64,000 nucleotides of DNA from Alphaproteobacteria bacterium (lineage in GTDB: Bacteria; Pseudomonadota; Alphaproteobacteria; Rhodobacterales; Rhodobacteraceae): positions 62,001 to 126,000 of the forward strand of contig JAUIFH010000008.1 in the NCBI GenBank assembly GCA_030429495.1. The letters run 5' to 3'. The position numbers and the translations under genes are program-made. The notes below the pieces were generated by a model. That model made no database searches, was not told the DNA's origin, and saw nothing but the letters and a program-made list of their open reading frames with translations. Shown here in pieces: positions 8,781 to 16,823 of the stretch; position 1 is the stretch's first letter, and the number at the start of each line of letters is the position of its first letter.

Positions 8781-10432
8781 TGGAAGCCGATTTCGTTGTC
8801 GTGGGCGCGGGTTCCGGTGGCTGCGCCATGGCCTATCGGCTGGCCGAGGCCGGCAAGCGCGTGATCGTCATTGAACATGGCGGCTCCGATGCCGGGCCGT
8901 TCATCCAGATGCCGGGCGCGCTGTCCTACCCGATGAACATGGGGATCTACGACTGGGGCTTCCGGTCGGAGCCCGAGCCGCATCTGAACGACCGCCAGCT
9001 TGCCACGCCGCGCGGAAAGGTGATCGGGGGGTCGTCCTCGATCAACGGCATGGTCTTCGTGCGCGGCCACGCGAAGGATTTCGACCACTGGGCCGAGGCG
9101 GGCGCGGCGGGCTGGTCCTACGCTGATGTGCTGCCGTATTTCCGGCGGATGGAAACCTGGCATGGCGGCAGTGGCGGGGGCGAGTTCCGGGGGACGTCCG
9201 GGCCGCTTCATGTGACGCGCGGCCCGCGCACCAATCCCCTGTTCCACGCTTTCGTGGAGGCGGGCCGGCAGGCCGGATACGAGGTTACAGACGACTACAA
9301 CGGGGAGAAGCAGGAAGGCTTCGGACCGATGGAGGCGACGATCTGGAAGGGCAGGCGCTGGTCGGCCGCAAACGCCTACCTTCGCCCCGCGCTGAAGCGC
9401 GAGAACTGCACGCTTGTCCGGGCGCTGGCCCGCAAGGTGGTGATCCGCGACGGCCGCGCCACCGGGGTCGAGGTCGAGCGCGGCGGCGCGGTCGAGGTGA
9501 TCGGCGCGCGGGAGGAGGTGATCCTCGCGGCGTCGTCGATCAATACGCCGAAGCTCCTGATGCTGTCGGGGATCGGGCCGGGCTCGCATCTGGCCGAACA
9601 CGGGATCGAGGTTCTGGCCGACCGCAAGGGGGTAGGGGCGAACCTTCAGGACCATCTTGAAATCTACATGCAATATGCGTCCAAACAGCCGATAACGCTC
9701 TATAAATACTGGAACCTTCTGGGAAAGGCTATCGTGGGCGCCCAGTGGCTGTTCACCGGAAAGGGGCTGGGCGCGTCGAACCAGTTCGAAAGCTGCGCCT
9801 TCATCCGCTCGGACAAGGGCGTGGATTATCCGGACATCCAGTACCACTTCCTGCCGATCGCGGTACGCTACGACGGCAAGGCAGCGGCGGAGGGGCACGG
9901 TTTCCAGGCCCATACCGGCCCGATGCGGTCGCGATCGCGCGGCGCGGTGGCGCTCAGGTCAGCCGATCCGCGCGAGGCGCCCGTCATCCGCTTCAACTAC
10001 ATGTCGCATCCGGAGGACTGGGAAGAGTTCCGCAAATGCGTCCGCCTGACGCGCGAGATCTTCGGTCAGGCCGCGTTCGAGCCTTTCGTGAAGCATGAGA
10101 TCCAGCCCGGAGCGGGCGTGACGACGGATGACGAGATCGACGCCTTCATCCGAGAACACGCGGAAAGCGCCTACCACCCCTGCGGCACGGCAAGGATGGG
10201 CCAGCGCGACGACCCGATGGCGGTTGTCGGACCGGATTGCCGCGTGATCGGGGTCGAGGGCCTGCGGGTCGCCGACAGTTCGATCTTTCCGCGCATCACC
10301 AACGGCAACCTCAACGCGCCCTCGATCATGGTCGGGGAAAAGGCGGCCGATCATGTCCTCGGGCGGGGGATGCTGGCGCCGGCGAATTCGGAGCCGTGGA
10401 ACACCCCGCGCTGGAAGCAGGCGCAGCGCTAG
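8780..10432 (+). CDS. betA: Choline dehydrogenase (GMC flavoprotein)
   Basis: 550-residue GMC oxidoreductase that oxidises choline to betaine aldehyde, feeding the respiratory chain at the inner membrane. The FAD-binding motif [17 protein letters not shown] is at residues about 8-24; further GMC signatures are [16 protein letters not shown] and [16 protein letters not shown]. The C-terminal catalytic region has [10 protein letters not shown] with the active-site His and [17 protein letters not shown]. Length and context support BetA rather than another GMC enzyme. It is the last gene of betI-betB-dehydratase-betA and is followed by a hairpin repeat. Confidence 0.95.
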   Translation: MEADFVVVGAGSGGCAMAYRLAEAGKRVIVIEHGGSDAGPFIQMPGALSYPMNMGIYDWGFRSEPEPHLNDRQLATPRGKVIGGSSSINGMVFVRGHAKDFDHWAEAGAAGWSYADVLPYFRRMETWHGGSGGGEFRGTSGPLHVTRGPRTNPLFHAFVEAGRQAGYEVTDDYNGEKQEGFGPMEATIWKGRRWSAANAYLRPALKRENCTLVRALARKVVIRDGRATGVEVERGGAVEVIGAREEVILAASSINTPKLLMLSGIGPGSHLAEHGIEVLADRKGVGANLQDHLEIYMQYASKQPITLYKYWNLLGKAIVGAQWLFTGKGLGASNQFESCAFIRSDKGVDYPDIQYHFLPIAVRYDGKAAAEGHGFQAHTGPMRSRSRGAVALRSADPREAPVIRFNYMSHPEDWEEFRKCVRLTREIFGQAAFEPFVKHEIQPGAGVTTDDEIDAFIREHAESAYHPCGTARMGQRDDPMAVVGPDCRVIGVEGLRVADSSIFPRITNGNLNAPSIMVGEKAADHVLGRGMLAPANSEPWNTPRWKQAQR

Positions 10433-10470
10433 ATCCGGTTTCGTCCCGCCTGCGGCGGTCCGACCCGTTT

Positions 10471-10543
10471 GGGGCGCTGCCCCGCCGTCCTTTGGTTCCC
10501 GAACCAAAGGACGACTCCCCGGAGTATTTTCCAACAGAAGAAG
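10471..10543. repeat. Tandem-hairpin extragenic repeat, likely betA/pabC terminator
   Basis: Between the convergent betA and pabC. A short stem GGGGC/GCCCC (10471-10483) is followed by a strong 12-bp stem (10486-10497 with 10502-10513, CGTCCTTTGGTT and its complement, loop CCCG). Then comes CCCCGGAGTATTTT...ACAGAAGAAG (10517-10543), ending at the pabC stop. A similar arrangement occurs at 54485-54551. I read it as a family-wide extragenic repeat that may also act as a bidirectional terminator. Confidence 0.7.
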
Positions 10544-10544
10544 A

Positions 10545-11177
10545 TCAGAGGGGGCGCGCCAAGCGCGCGGGGATGAGACCGCGTAGCGCGTTGCCCATGT
10601 AGAGGCGGGCGTCGCTGAGATCTTCGACCTTGAGGGTCGCCTCGCGGGCGCGGCCAGAGGCGAGCAACTCGGCGCGCAGGATGCCGGGCAGGCAGCCGGA
10701 GGCAAGCGGCGGGGTCAGAAGGCCGTCGCCGAGATCGGCGAAGATATTGGTGATCGTGCCTTCGGCAACCTCGCCGCGCGTGTTGAGGAAGAGTGCCTCG
10801 TCGATGCCATCTGGGAGTGCTGCGCGGGTCCGTTCGTAGAGCGTGCGTTCGGTCGTCTTGTGGCGGAGGAGGGGGGCATCCGCGTCTAGCCTTTCCGGCG
10901 CGAGGATCAGCCGCCATTCAGGCGGGTTTGGGGCGAGGGGGGCGGTGGTCACTTCGGCGTCGCCGCTTCGCCCGATGGTCAGGCGGACCCGGAGCGGCGG
11001 ATTGCCGATAACGGTGGCCAGCGCCGCGTCGATCGCCTTCCGGTCCCAGCGGAAGCCGAGGGTCGCGGCAGAGGCCCGGGCGCGGGCGAGATGGGCCTCA
11101 AGCCGGCGAAAGCCGGTGTCATCCCTGCCGAAGGTCTCGATCAGCCTTGTGTCAGCTCTGCAAAGCGGGCTTTCCAA
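10545..11177 (-). CDS. pabC: Class IV aminotransferase, 4-amino-4-deoxychorismate lyase-like
   Basis: 210-residue PLP enzyme of the class IV (branched-chain aminotransferase/ADC lyase) fold. The PLP lysine is Lys107 in LLRHKTTER, and the conserved glutamate is in GEVAEGTITNIFA. It is shorter than typical PabC (about 270), chiefly at the N-terminus, as is common for the version paired with PabB in this group. It would release pyruvate from 4-amino-4-deoxychorismate to give p-aminobenzoate for folate. Its start lies inside the 3' end of pabB (37-base overlap, different frame), which strongly couples the two. Confidence 0.82.
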   Translation of the reverse strand: MESPLCRADTRLIETFGRDDTGFRRLEAHLARARASAATLGFRWDRKAIDAALATVIGNPPLRVRLTIGRSGDAEVTTAPLAPNPPEWRLILAPERLDADAPLLRHKTTERTLYERTRAALPDGIDEALFLNTRGEVAEGTITNIFADLGDGLLTPPLASGCLPGILRAELLASGRAREATLKVEDLSDARLYMGNALRGLIPARLARPL

Positions 11178-12274
11178 AGCGCCTCCTCGTATTCGCCTTC
11201 GGCGGTCGAATCCGCCACGATGCCGCCGCCGACCCCGAACTCGACCTCGTCCTCACCGTAGAGCGTGAGCGTGCGGATCGCCACGTTGACGCTCGACGCG
11301 CCGTCCGGGGCGATCCAGCCGATCGCGCCGCAATAGGCGCCGCGGGGGCCGGCCTCGAGTTCCCGGATGATCTCCATCGCGCGGATCTTGGGTGCGCCGG
11401 TGATCGAGCCGCAGGGAAAGAGCGCGCGGAAGAGGTCGGAAGGCGCGGTGCCGGGCAGCAGGCGGCCCGTTACGCGGGACACCATCTGGTGCACGGTTGC
11501 ATAGGATTCGATGGCGTAAAGCTCTGGCACGCGGACCGATCCCACGGCAGAGACTCGCGACATGTCGTTTCTTAAAAGATCAACAATCATAAGGTTTTCC
11601 GCGCGGTTCTTCACGCTTGTCTGCAATTCCATCCGTAGCGCCGCGTCATGAGCCGGGTTCGATGCGCGCGGCGCAGTGCCCTTCATCGGCCGGGTCTCGA
11701 TCCGTCCTTCGGCATCCGTGGCAAAGAAAAGCTCGGGCGACCGCGAGATCAGGACCGGAAGATCGCCAAGCGCGACATAGGCGCCGTGACGGACCGGCTG
11801 GCGCGCGCGCAGCGCCGCGTAGAGGCCGGGCGCGGTGCCGGTGCGGCGCGCGCGCATCGGCATGGTCAGGTTGGCCTGATAGATGTCGCCGGCGGCGATG
11901 TAATCGAGAACGCGGGTCAGCGCGCTTCGGTGGTCGTTGGCAGTCCAGACCGGCTCGGGTGCGGTCAGGCTTGCGCCCGCCGCCTCGTCGGCAGCGCGCG
12001 CAAGGAAGGCCGTGGCGTCCCCCGGACCCTCATAGACGCCGAAGGCAAGAAGCGGCAACCGCCGGTTCCCGGGCATCAGCATCGCGAGGCGGGGTTCGAG
12101 CGCATAGCCGAGTTCGTAGCTGGCAAACCCCGCGATCCAATGCCCCGCCCCACGCGCTGCGTCGAGTGCGGCGAGCGCCGCGGCGATTTCGCCCGGTTCG
12201 TCGGCGCGGATGATATTGATGGGGCGGTCGAAAAGCGCCGGGGCGCCGTCGGGGCCGTCTTCGAGAAGGATCAT
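11141..12274 (-). CDS. pabB: Aminodeoxychorismate synthase component I
   Basis: 377-residue chorismate-binding enzyme that aminates chorismate to 4-amino-4-deoxychorismate, the first step to p-aminobenzoate. The conserved C-terminal block is present: LPGTAPSDLFRALFPCGSIT, GAPKIRAMEIIRELE and FGVGGGIVADSTAEGEYEE. The ATG at 12272-12274 (MILLEDGPDG) is preferred; a TTG five codons upstream is possible. The glutamine amidotransferase partner PabA is not in the window. It overlaps pabC and is divergent from the DUF465 gene. Confidence 0.9.
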   Translation of the reverse strand: MILLEDGPDGAPALFDRPINIIRADEPGEIAAALAALDAARGAGHWIAGFASYELGYALEPRLAMLMPGNRRLPLLAFGVYEGPGDATAFLARAADEAAGASLTAPEPVWTANDHRSALTRVLDYIAAGDIYQANLTMPMRARRTGTAPGLYAALRARQPVRHGAYVALGDLPVLISRSPELFFATDAEGRIETRPMKGTAPRASNPAHDAALRMELQTSVKNRAENLMIVDLLRNDMSRVSAVGSVRVPELYAIESYATVHQMVSRVTGRLLPGTAPSDLFRALFPCGSITGAPKIRAMEIIRELEAGPRGAYCGAIGWIAPDGASSVNVAIRTLTLYGEDEVEFGVGGGIVADSTAEGEYEEALWKARFAELTQG

Positions 12275-12383
12275 TCGGGGTCGTGCCAAGGTTGAAGTCG
12301 CGCGGGGACCTTGGGCGGGATGGGCAGCGCGTGCAAGTGCGTTGCCGCCGCTTTCGCGATCATTCGCGCCGCCGGGGCGGTTG

Positions 12384-12399
12384 TTTGACCGAGGTCAAA
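12384..12399. promoter_or_regulatory. FNR/CRP-family palindrome upstream of the DUF465 gene
   Basis: Perfect 16-bp palindrome TTTGACCGAGGTCAAA, containing TTGAC-N4-GTCAA, the form used by FNR-type regulators. A TAGAAC (-10-like) starts at 12421. If +1 is near 12433, the palindrome is centred at about -41.5, the class II activator position. The ATG at 12456 follows. Which FNR homologue binds is not known. Confidence 0.6.
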
Positions 12400-12455
12400 G
12401 TGGCGGCGCGGGCGCGTGCCTAGAACTGAATCGGACGCAATCAAGGAGCGCGAAG

Positions 12456-12695
12456 ATGTCGCATACCCCGCATGAGCTGCACGAGGAATTTCCCGCCGAA
12501 GCGGAGAAGATCCACGCGCTGAAGGTTTCCAATGCGCATTTCGCGCGGTTGGCCGAAGAGTATCACGCGGTGAACCGCGAAGTGCACCGGGCCGAAACCG
12601 GCGTCGAGCCGGTCGACGGGCTGGTCGAGACCGAGATGCGCAAGAAGCGCGCCCATCTGAAGGACGAGATCGCGCGGATGCTGGCGGACGCCTGA
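12456..12695 (+). CDS. DUF465 (YdcH-like) small helical protein
   Basis: 79-residue highly charged, helical protein of the YdcH/DUF465 family. The central segment (FARLAEEYHAVNREVHRAET) and the C-terminal KKRAHLKDEIARML match the family's two-helix coiled-coil pattern. AAGGAGCG lies upstream of the ATG at 12456. The function is unknown. A consensus FNR-type site lies 57 bp upstream of the ATG and a strong terminator follows the gene, so it appears to be a single-gene transcript responsive to oxygen or a related signal. Confidence 0.85.
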   Translation: MSHTPHELHEEFPAEAEKIHALKVSNAHFARLAEEYHAVNREVHRAETGVEPVDGLVETEMRKKRAHLKDEIARMLADA

Positions 12696-12720
12696 CCCGG
12701 CCCGGCAGGGTTAGGCCCAG

Positions 12721-12746
12721 GCCGCCCGGACCACCGGGCGGCTTTT
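12721..12746. terminator. Intrinsic terminator after the DUF465 gene
   Basis: Stem GCCGCCCGG (12721-12729) / CCGGGCGGC (12734-12742), loop ACCA, followed by TTTT. It lies between the DUF465 gene and the convergent end of the ScfR-family regulator and could serve the plus-strand gene. Confidence 0.85.
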
Positions 12747-12762
12747 CGCGTTTCGCGAGGGG

Positions 12763-14157
12763 TCAGTCGATGTCGTAGGGCAGCAGGCCGCGCCGGTCCG
12801 GATCGACATGCAGGCGGCGTTCCAGCGGCGGAACCGAACGTTGGTGGCAGTCGCGCCTTTCACAGATTCGGCAGGATATGCCGATCGGCTCGAAGGCGCG
12901 TGCATTTGCCGGGTCTAGGTCGTCGGCATAGACCAACCCCTTGGCATGGCTGATCTCGCAGCCGAGGCAGATCGCATAGCGCCGCACCGGCGCATGGAAA
13001 GAGCCGCCGGGTTTGGAGACATCGCGGGCAAGGCAGAGGTAGCGCACGCCGTCGGGTGTCTCGGCGAGTTGGCGCAGGAAGCGGCCCGGCGTCTCGAAGG
13101 CGCGGTGGACGTTCCAGAGCGGGCAGGCACCCCCGAAACGGGCGAATTGCAGCCGCGTTGCGGAGTGGCGCTTGGTGATCGTTCCGGCCTGATCGACGCG
13201 GACGAAGAAGAAGGGGATGCCCTTCATCCCGGGCCGCTGGAGCGTGGAGAGCCGGTGAGAGACCTGTTCGATCGAGGCGCCGAACCGGTCGGACAGGCGT
13301 TCGAGATCGTGCCGCGTTTCCTGCGCGGCTTCGAGGAAGGCGCGGTAGGGCAGAAGCGCGGCACCGGCGAAGTAGTTGGCCAGTCCGATCTTCGCGATGG
13401 CGCGGGCGGCGTCGGTCTGGAACCGGGCGAGGTCGAGCGTCGCTTCCAGCAACTCGTTCTGGGTGACGAGCGCCAGCTGATGCAATAGCTGGAAGCGCCG
13501 CGTCTCGGGCGCGGCGCGAGTCGACAGGACAAGCCTGCCGCCGCTCATCGCGCGGATCTCGGCACGGTCGGAATAGCTGACCTCGATTCCGCGCCGGGCC
13601 AGGGCAGCCCGGGCGCGTGCCTCGGGGTCGCCGCCCGCGCCGTCCGCCTCGGCAAAATGCTCGGCCGCGCGGTCCACGGCGTCGATATAGTTGTCGCAGT
13701 AGTGGAAGAAGTCGCGCACCTCTTCCCAGGGGGAGGCCCGGGCCGGTGTTTCGTCACGCCCCAGCGCCTCGTCGAGCGAGGCAAGCCTCTCGTGGCCCTG
13801 CCGGTAGGCGCGGTGGAGTTCCAGAAACGCGCGTGCCAGCATCGGTGCGTTCGAGGCGGCAAGCCGAAGATCGGCAAGCGGCGGCGCGGTATCGGCGAAG
13901 ACCGGATCAGCCAGCGCCTCGCGCATGTCGGAGACCAGCCGTTCGGCATCGCCCGCCGACAGTTCCGTCACGTCGAGCCCGAATTCACCGGCCAGCGCGA
14001 GCACGACAGCAGCCGAGACCGGGCGGTGGTTGTTCTCCATTTGATTGAGATAGGGCAGCGAGACGCCCAGCTTCGCCGCGAAAGCCTTTTGCGTCAGGCC
14101 CAGCCTTGTCCGCGTCTCGCGCAGCTTCGCGCCGGCGTAGAGTTTCTGTGTCGCCAT
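12763..14157 (-). CDS. pccR: ScfR-family (PccR-like) regulator of propionyl-CoA assimilation
   Basis: 464-residue short-chain fatty acyl-CoA regulator. An XRE-type HTH occupies residues about 8-62 (LRETRTRLGLTQKAFAAKLG, then LPYLNQMENNHRPVS). A middle region resembles the IrrE/DUF955 domain but has only HQLAL where a metallopeptidase would have HExxH. The Cys-rich C-terminal domain contains CLGCEISHAKG and CRICERRDCHQRS, as in RamB/MccR/PccR proteins. In Rhodobacter sphaeroides, PccR activates propionyl-CoA carboxylase genes through TTTGCAAA-type sites. Such motifs lie upstream of this gene and of pccB, about 2.7 kb away. The start at 14157 has GGGAGGGG upstream. The symbol is by analogy. Confidence 0.88.
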   Translation of the reverse strand: MATQKLYAGAKLRETRTRLGLTQKAFAAKLGVSLPYLNQMENNHRPVSAAVVLALAGEFGLDVTELSAGDAERLVSDMREALADPVFADTAPPLADLRLAASNAPMLARAFLELHRAYRQGHERLASLDEALGRDETPARASPWEEVRDFFHYCDNYIDAVDRAAEHFAEADGAGGDPEARARAALARRGIEVSYSDRAEIRAMSGGRLVLSTRAAPETRRFQLLHQLALVTQNELLEATLDLARFQTDAARAIAKIGLANYFAGAALLPYRAFLEAAQETRHDLERLSDRFGASIEQVSHRLSTLQRPGMKGIPFFFVRVDQAGTITKRHSATRLQFARFGGACPLWNVHRAFETPGRFLRQLAETPDGVRYLCLARDVSKPGGSFHAPVRRYAICLGCEISHAKGLVYADDLDPANARAFEPIGISCRICERRDCHQRSVPPLERRLHVDPDRRGLLPYDID

Positions 14158-14171
14158 CGCGCCCCTCCCGG

Positions 14172-14200
14172 TTTGCGAAGTGGACGATAGCCTTTGCAAA
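14172..14200. promoter_or_regulatory. Paired TTTGC motifs upstream of pccR (autoregulatory site)
   Basis: TTTGCGAA (14172-14179) and TTTGCAAA (14193-14200) are spaced 21 bp centre to centre, two helical turns, just upstream of the ScfR-family gene. The same core recurs upstream of pccB. Autoregulation by PccR is the natural inference. Confidence 0.65.
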
Positions 14201-14237
14201 CCCTGCCGCCAAGCGGTCCGTCAGGGTTTGGACGGCT

Positions 14238-15464
14238 TCAGAGGCCGAGTCGCCGGGCGCGGCGGATCACCATCAGGATCGCCACGACAGAAGCGAGCGC
14301 GCAGAGCAGCATCAGCGCCGCAAGCGGCAGCGCGCCGCCACCGAAGCCGAGCGCCCATCCCGCCAGCGCGGAAAGCCCCGCGCCGCCGCCGATCATGATC
14401 GCCCCGCCAAGGCCCGATGCCGTGCCGGCCAGTTCCGGGCGCACCGAGAGCATCCCGGCGGTCGCGTTCGGAAGGACAAGGCCGTTGCCAAGGCCGACCG
14501 ACACGATGAAGCCGAAAAAGAAGTTTGGCCCGATCGTGAGCGTGGCCGCAAGCAGCGTTAGCACGGCGAGGCACAGGGCGGTGACGATGGCGCCGAGAAG
14601 GATCATGCGGTTGATGCCTATGCGGACCGAATAGCGCCCGGAGACGAAATTCCCGACGGCATAGCCGAGCGCCGGCGCCCCGAGATAGAGGCCGAGCCGA
14701 CCCGGCTCGAGGTGGAAGACCTCGGAGCCGACATAGGGTCCGCCACCGAGATAAGCGAAGAACGAGCCAGACGCGAAGGCGGCGGCGAGGCAGTAGCCCC
14801 AGAATCGCGGCGAGGCGAGCAGGGCGGGGTATTGCCGGACCTGATCGGCAAAGCGCGTGCCCGAGCCGAGCGCAGTTTCACCGAGGTCGCGCCAGATCAG
14901 CCAGAGCACGGCGAGGCCGAGAACGAAGAGCAGCGCGAAACTCGCCTGCCAGCCGAACGCCTCATCGAGAAAGCCGCCGATCACCGGCCCCATCATCGGG
15001 ACGATCGCCATGCCCATCGTGACGTAACCGATCATCGAGGCGGCTTCTTCCGCAGGCACCATGTCGCGGATGACCGCGCGGCTGAGGACCATGCCGGCGG
15101 CGATGACCGCCTGCAACATACGAAAGAACAGGAAGACGCCGACCGTCGGTGCCAGCAGCGTGCCGAGCGTGGCGAGCGTAAAGAGCGCAATCGACCAGAG
15201 CAGGACCGGACGCCGCCCGAACCGGTCGGAGACTGGACCGATCACCAACTGAAGCGCCGCGCTCACGCCGAGATAAAGCGATACCGAAAGCTGCATCAGC
15301 CGGTATTCGGCGCCGAACCACTCGGCCATGTCGGGCAGTGATGGCAGGAAGATGTTCATCGTCAGCGCCGAGAGGCCGGTGACGATGACCAGCGTCACGA
15401 CATGCGGCGGCGTTGCCCGGTCGAGGAATCGGACCGCCGGGCGGCCCGTGGATGCGGTGCTCAT
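14238..15464 (-). CDS. Bcr/CflA-family multidrug efflux MFS transporter
   Basis: 408-residue, 12-helix major facilitator. The start at 15464 gives a short cytosolic tail and then TM1 with LSALTMNIFLPSLPDMAEWF, the Bcr/CflA signature. The loop 2-3 motif is GPVSDRFGRRPVLLWS, followed by the antiporter region FRMLQAVIAAGMVLSRAVIR. Family members export drugs, sulfonamides or small metabolites by proton antiport. It is transcribed in the same direction as pccR but separated by the putative PccR site; no functional link to propionyl-CoA metabolism is evident. Confidence 0.9.
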   Translation of the reverse strand: MSTASTGRPAVRFLDRATPPHVVTLVIVTGLSALTMNIFLPSLPDMAEWFGAEYRLMQLSVSLYLGVSAALQLVIGPVSDRFGRRPVLLWSIALFTLATLGTLLAPTVGVFLFFRMLQAVIAAGMVLSRAVIRDMVPAEEAASMIGYVTMGMAIVPMMGPVIGGFLDEAFGWQASFALLFVLGLAVLWLIWRDLGETALGSGTRFADQVRQYPALLASPRFWGYCLAAAFASGSFFAYLGGGPYVGSEVFHLEPGRLGLYLGAPALGYAVGNFVSGRYSVRIGINRMILLGAIVTALCLAVLTLLAATLTIGPNFFFGFIVSVGLGNGLVLPNATAGMLSVRPELAGTASGLGGAIMIGGGAGLSALAGWALGFGGGALPLAALMLLCALASVVAILMVIRRARRLGL

Positions 15465-15630
15465 CGTACCGCCGTAGTGCGGGCGGTGCACCTTGTCCAG
15501 CGGCCGGAATGCACAGGTCGCCCCGCCGATCGTCACATCCGGCGGGGAAGGCGCCAACGGTTTTGCCAACAGGCGTTGTTTCAGGTAGCGTCGCGGTGCC
15601 AAGCCTTTGCAGCGAAAGGACAGGGCGCGC

Positions 15631-16689
15631 ATGAGTGCGGGTGATGATCAGGTAAGCCGGAAACGGCGCGACAGCGGTTTGTCCTCTTTGGAAATTCGTT
15701 GCCCGAGTTGTGCAGCGGGTCTCCGGCTTCTGGATGAGGGCGGGCACTGCGGATCGTGCGGATGGAGCATCCCGATCACCGAGGGGTTCGCCGATCTTCG
15801 CCCCGACCCCGGGCTCGACACGCTTCTCGATGTCGAGAGCTACGACGCGGATCATCAGGTCGATACGCAGATGCACCAATTGGCCGGCATCTACGAACGC
15901 ATCCTGCGGAACGCGGGCGTGGAGGGGCCGGTCAGGGCGATCGAACTTGGCGCCGGTTCCGGCAATTTGACCTACGGTCTCGTGCGGGCCCCCTATTTCG
16001 ATACGGTTGTTACCTCGGACGTGTCGCCGTCCTTCCTGCGGCTCCTGCGGCGCAGGGTTGGCGACCCTCCGGCGCACCGGCTGACTTGCGTTCTGCTTGA
16101 CGCGAACCGGCTGCCCTTCGTCGATGGCGCGGCGGATTGTGTCCTTGGCCATTCCATCCTGCACCATCTTGCCGAGTTCGAGCGGACCGTGACCGAGGCG
16201 CGGCGTGTATTACGCCCGGGCGGTGCCGCCGTTTTCGGAGAGCCGGTCATGGATGTTCACGCCTTCTCCTCGATGATCTGCGCCAACATAATTGATTTCG
16301 AGGCAGCAGCGGGACGCACCCTGCCACCTGGGCAGACCAGGGTCCTCAAGGCGGTCGCGGGGCGGTCGCAATTGAAGACGGCGCATCTTCTGGCCGACCG
16401 TGGCAGCCTTGGCGCGATCGAGGACAAGTTCTGGTTTTCTCTGGCATATATGCGCGACCTCGCGCGGAAGGCCGGGTTTCAATCCGTCGAGATGGTTACC
16501 GAGCCGCCCGATACCGCCTTCGGGGAGCGCATACGCAACACGATCATCCGGATATTCCGCCGCGCGGGCGAGGATCATGACCTGTTGTCGAACTACGACT
16601 TTCTGTTCGAGAACCTGACCACGGCCTATGCCGGTCCGGTCGGCATGGCGGATTTTACGCCCTTCGGGTATTTCGTCTTCCGGACCTGA
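15631..16689 (+). CDS. SAM-dependent methyltransferase with N-terminal zinc ribbon
   Basis: 352 residues. The N-terminus has a rubredoxin/Trm112-like knuckle (CPSC near residue 27 and CGSCGW near 45). The class I methyltransferase core follows, with motif I AIELGAGSGNLTYGL and, further on, LGHSILHHLAEFERTVTEAR and RVLRPGGAAVFGEP, all characteristic of the UbiE/COQ5-like Methyltransf_11 group. The C-terminal 120 residues are not recognised. AGGA precedes the ATG at 15631. It is flanked by the divergent MFS gene and by the putative PccR sites of pccB, and is probably independent of propionyl-CoA metabolism. The substrate is unknown. Confidence 0.82.
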   Translation: MSAGDDQVSRKRRDSGLSSLEIRCPSCAAGLRLLDEGGHCGSCGWSIPITEGFADLRPDPGLDTLLDVESYDADHQVDTQMHQLAGIYERILRNAGVEGPVRAIELGAGSGNLTYGLVRAPYFDTVVTSDVSPSFLRLLRRRVGDPPAHRLTCVLLDANRLPFVDGAADCVLGHSILHHLAEFERTVTEARRVLRPGGAAVFGEPVMDVHAFSSMICANIIDFEAAAGRTLPPGQTRVLKAVAGRSQLKTAHLLADRGSLGAIEDKFWFSLAYMRDLARKAGFQSVEMVTEPPDTAFGERIRNTIIRIFRRAGEDHDLLSNYDFLFENLTTAYAGPVGMADFTPFGYFVFRT

Positions 16690-16693
16690 CTGA

Positions 16694-16765
16694 ATTTGCG
16701 CCGAGATTTGCGGATTTGCGATTTGCTTAACGGTAGACGCAAACGATTTGCAAATTTTCGCAAAT
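16694..16765. promoter_or_regulatory. Cluster of TTTGC/GCAAA motifs upstream of pccB
   Basis: Within 72 bp there are four plus-strand TTTGC cores (starting 16695, 16707, 16715, 16722), a GCAAA at 16739-16743, the full palindrome TTTGCAAA at 16747-16754 and TTCGCAAA at 16757-16764. The last ends 59 bp before the pccB ATG. TTTGCAAA-type sites are the known targets of PccR in Rhodobacter. The density suggests cooperative binding; which copies are used is inference. Confidence 0.75.
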
Positions 16766-16823
16766 CTACTTCCGCAGCGAGGGCGCTCGGGCTAGGTTGC
16801 CGCAGTCGCGAAGGGGGGAGAAC

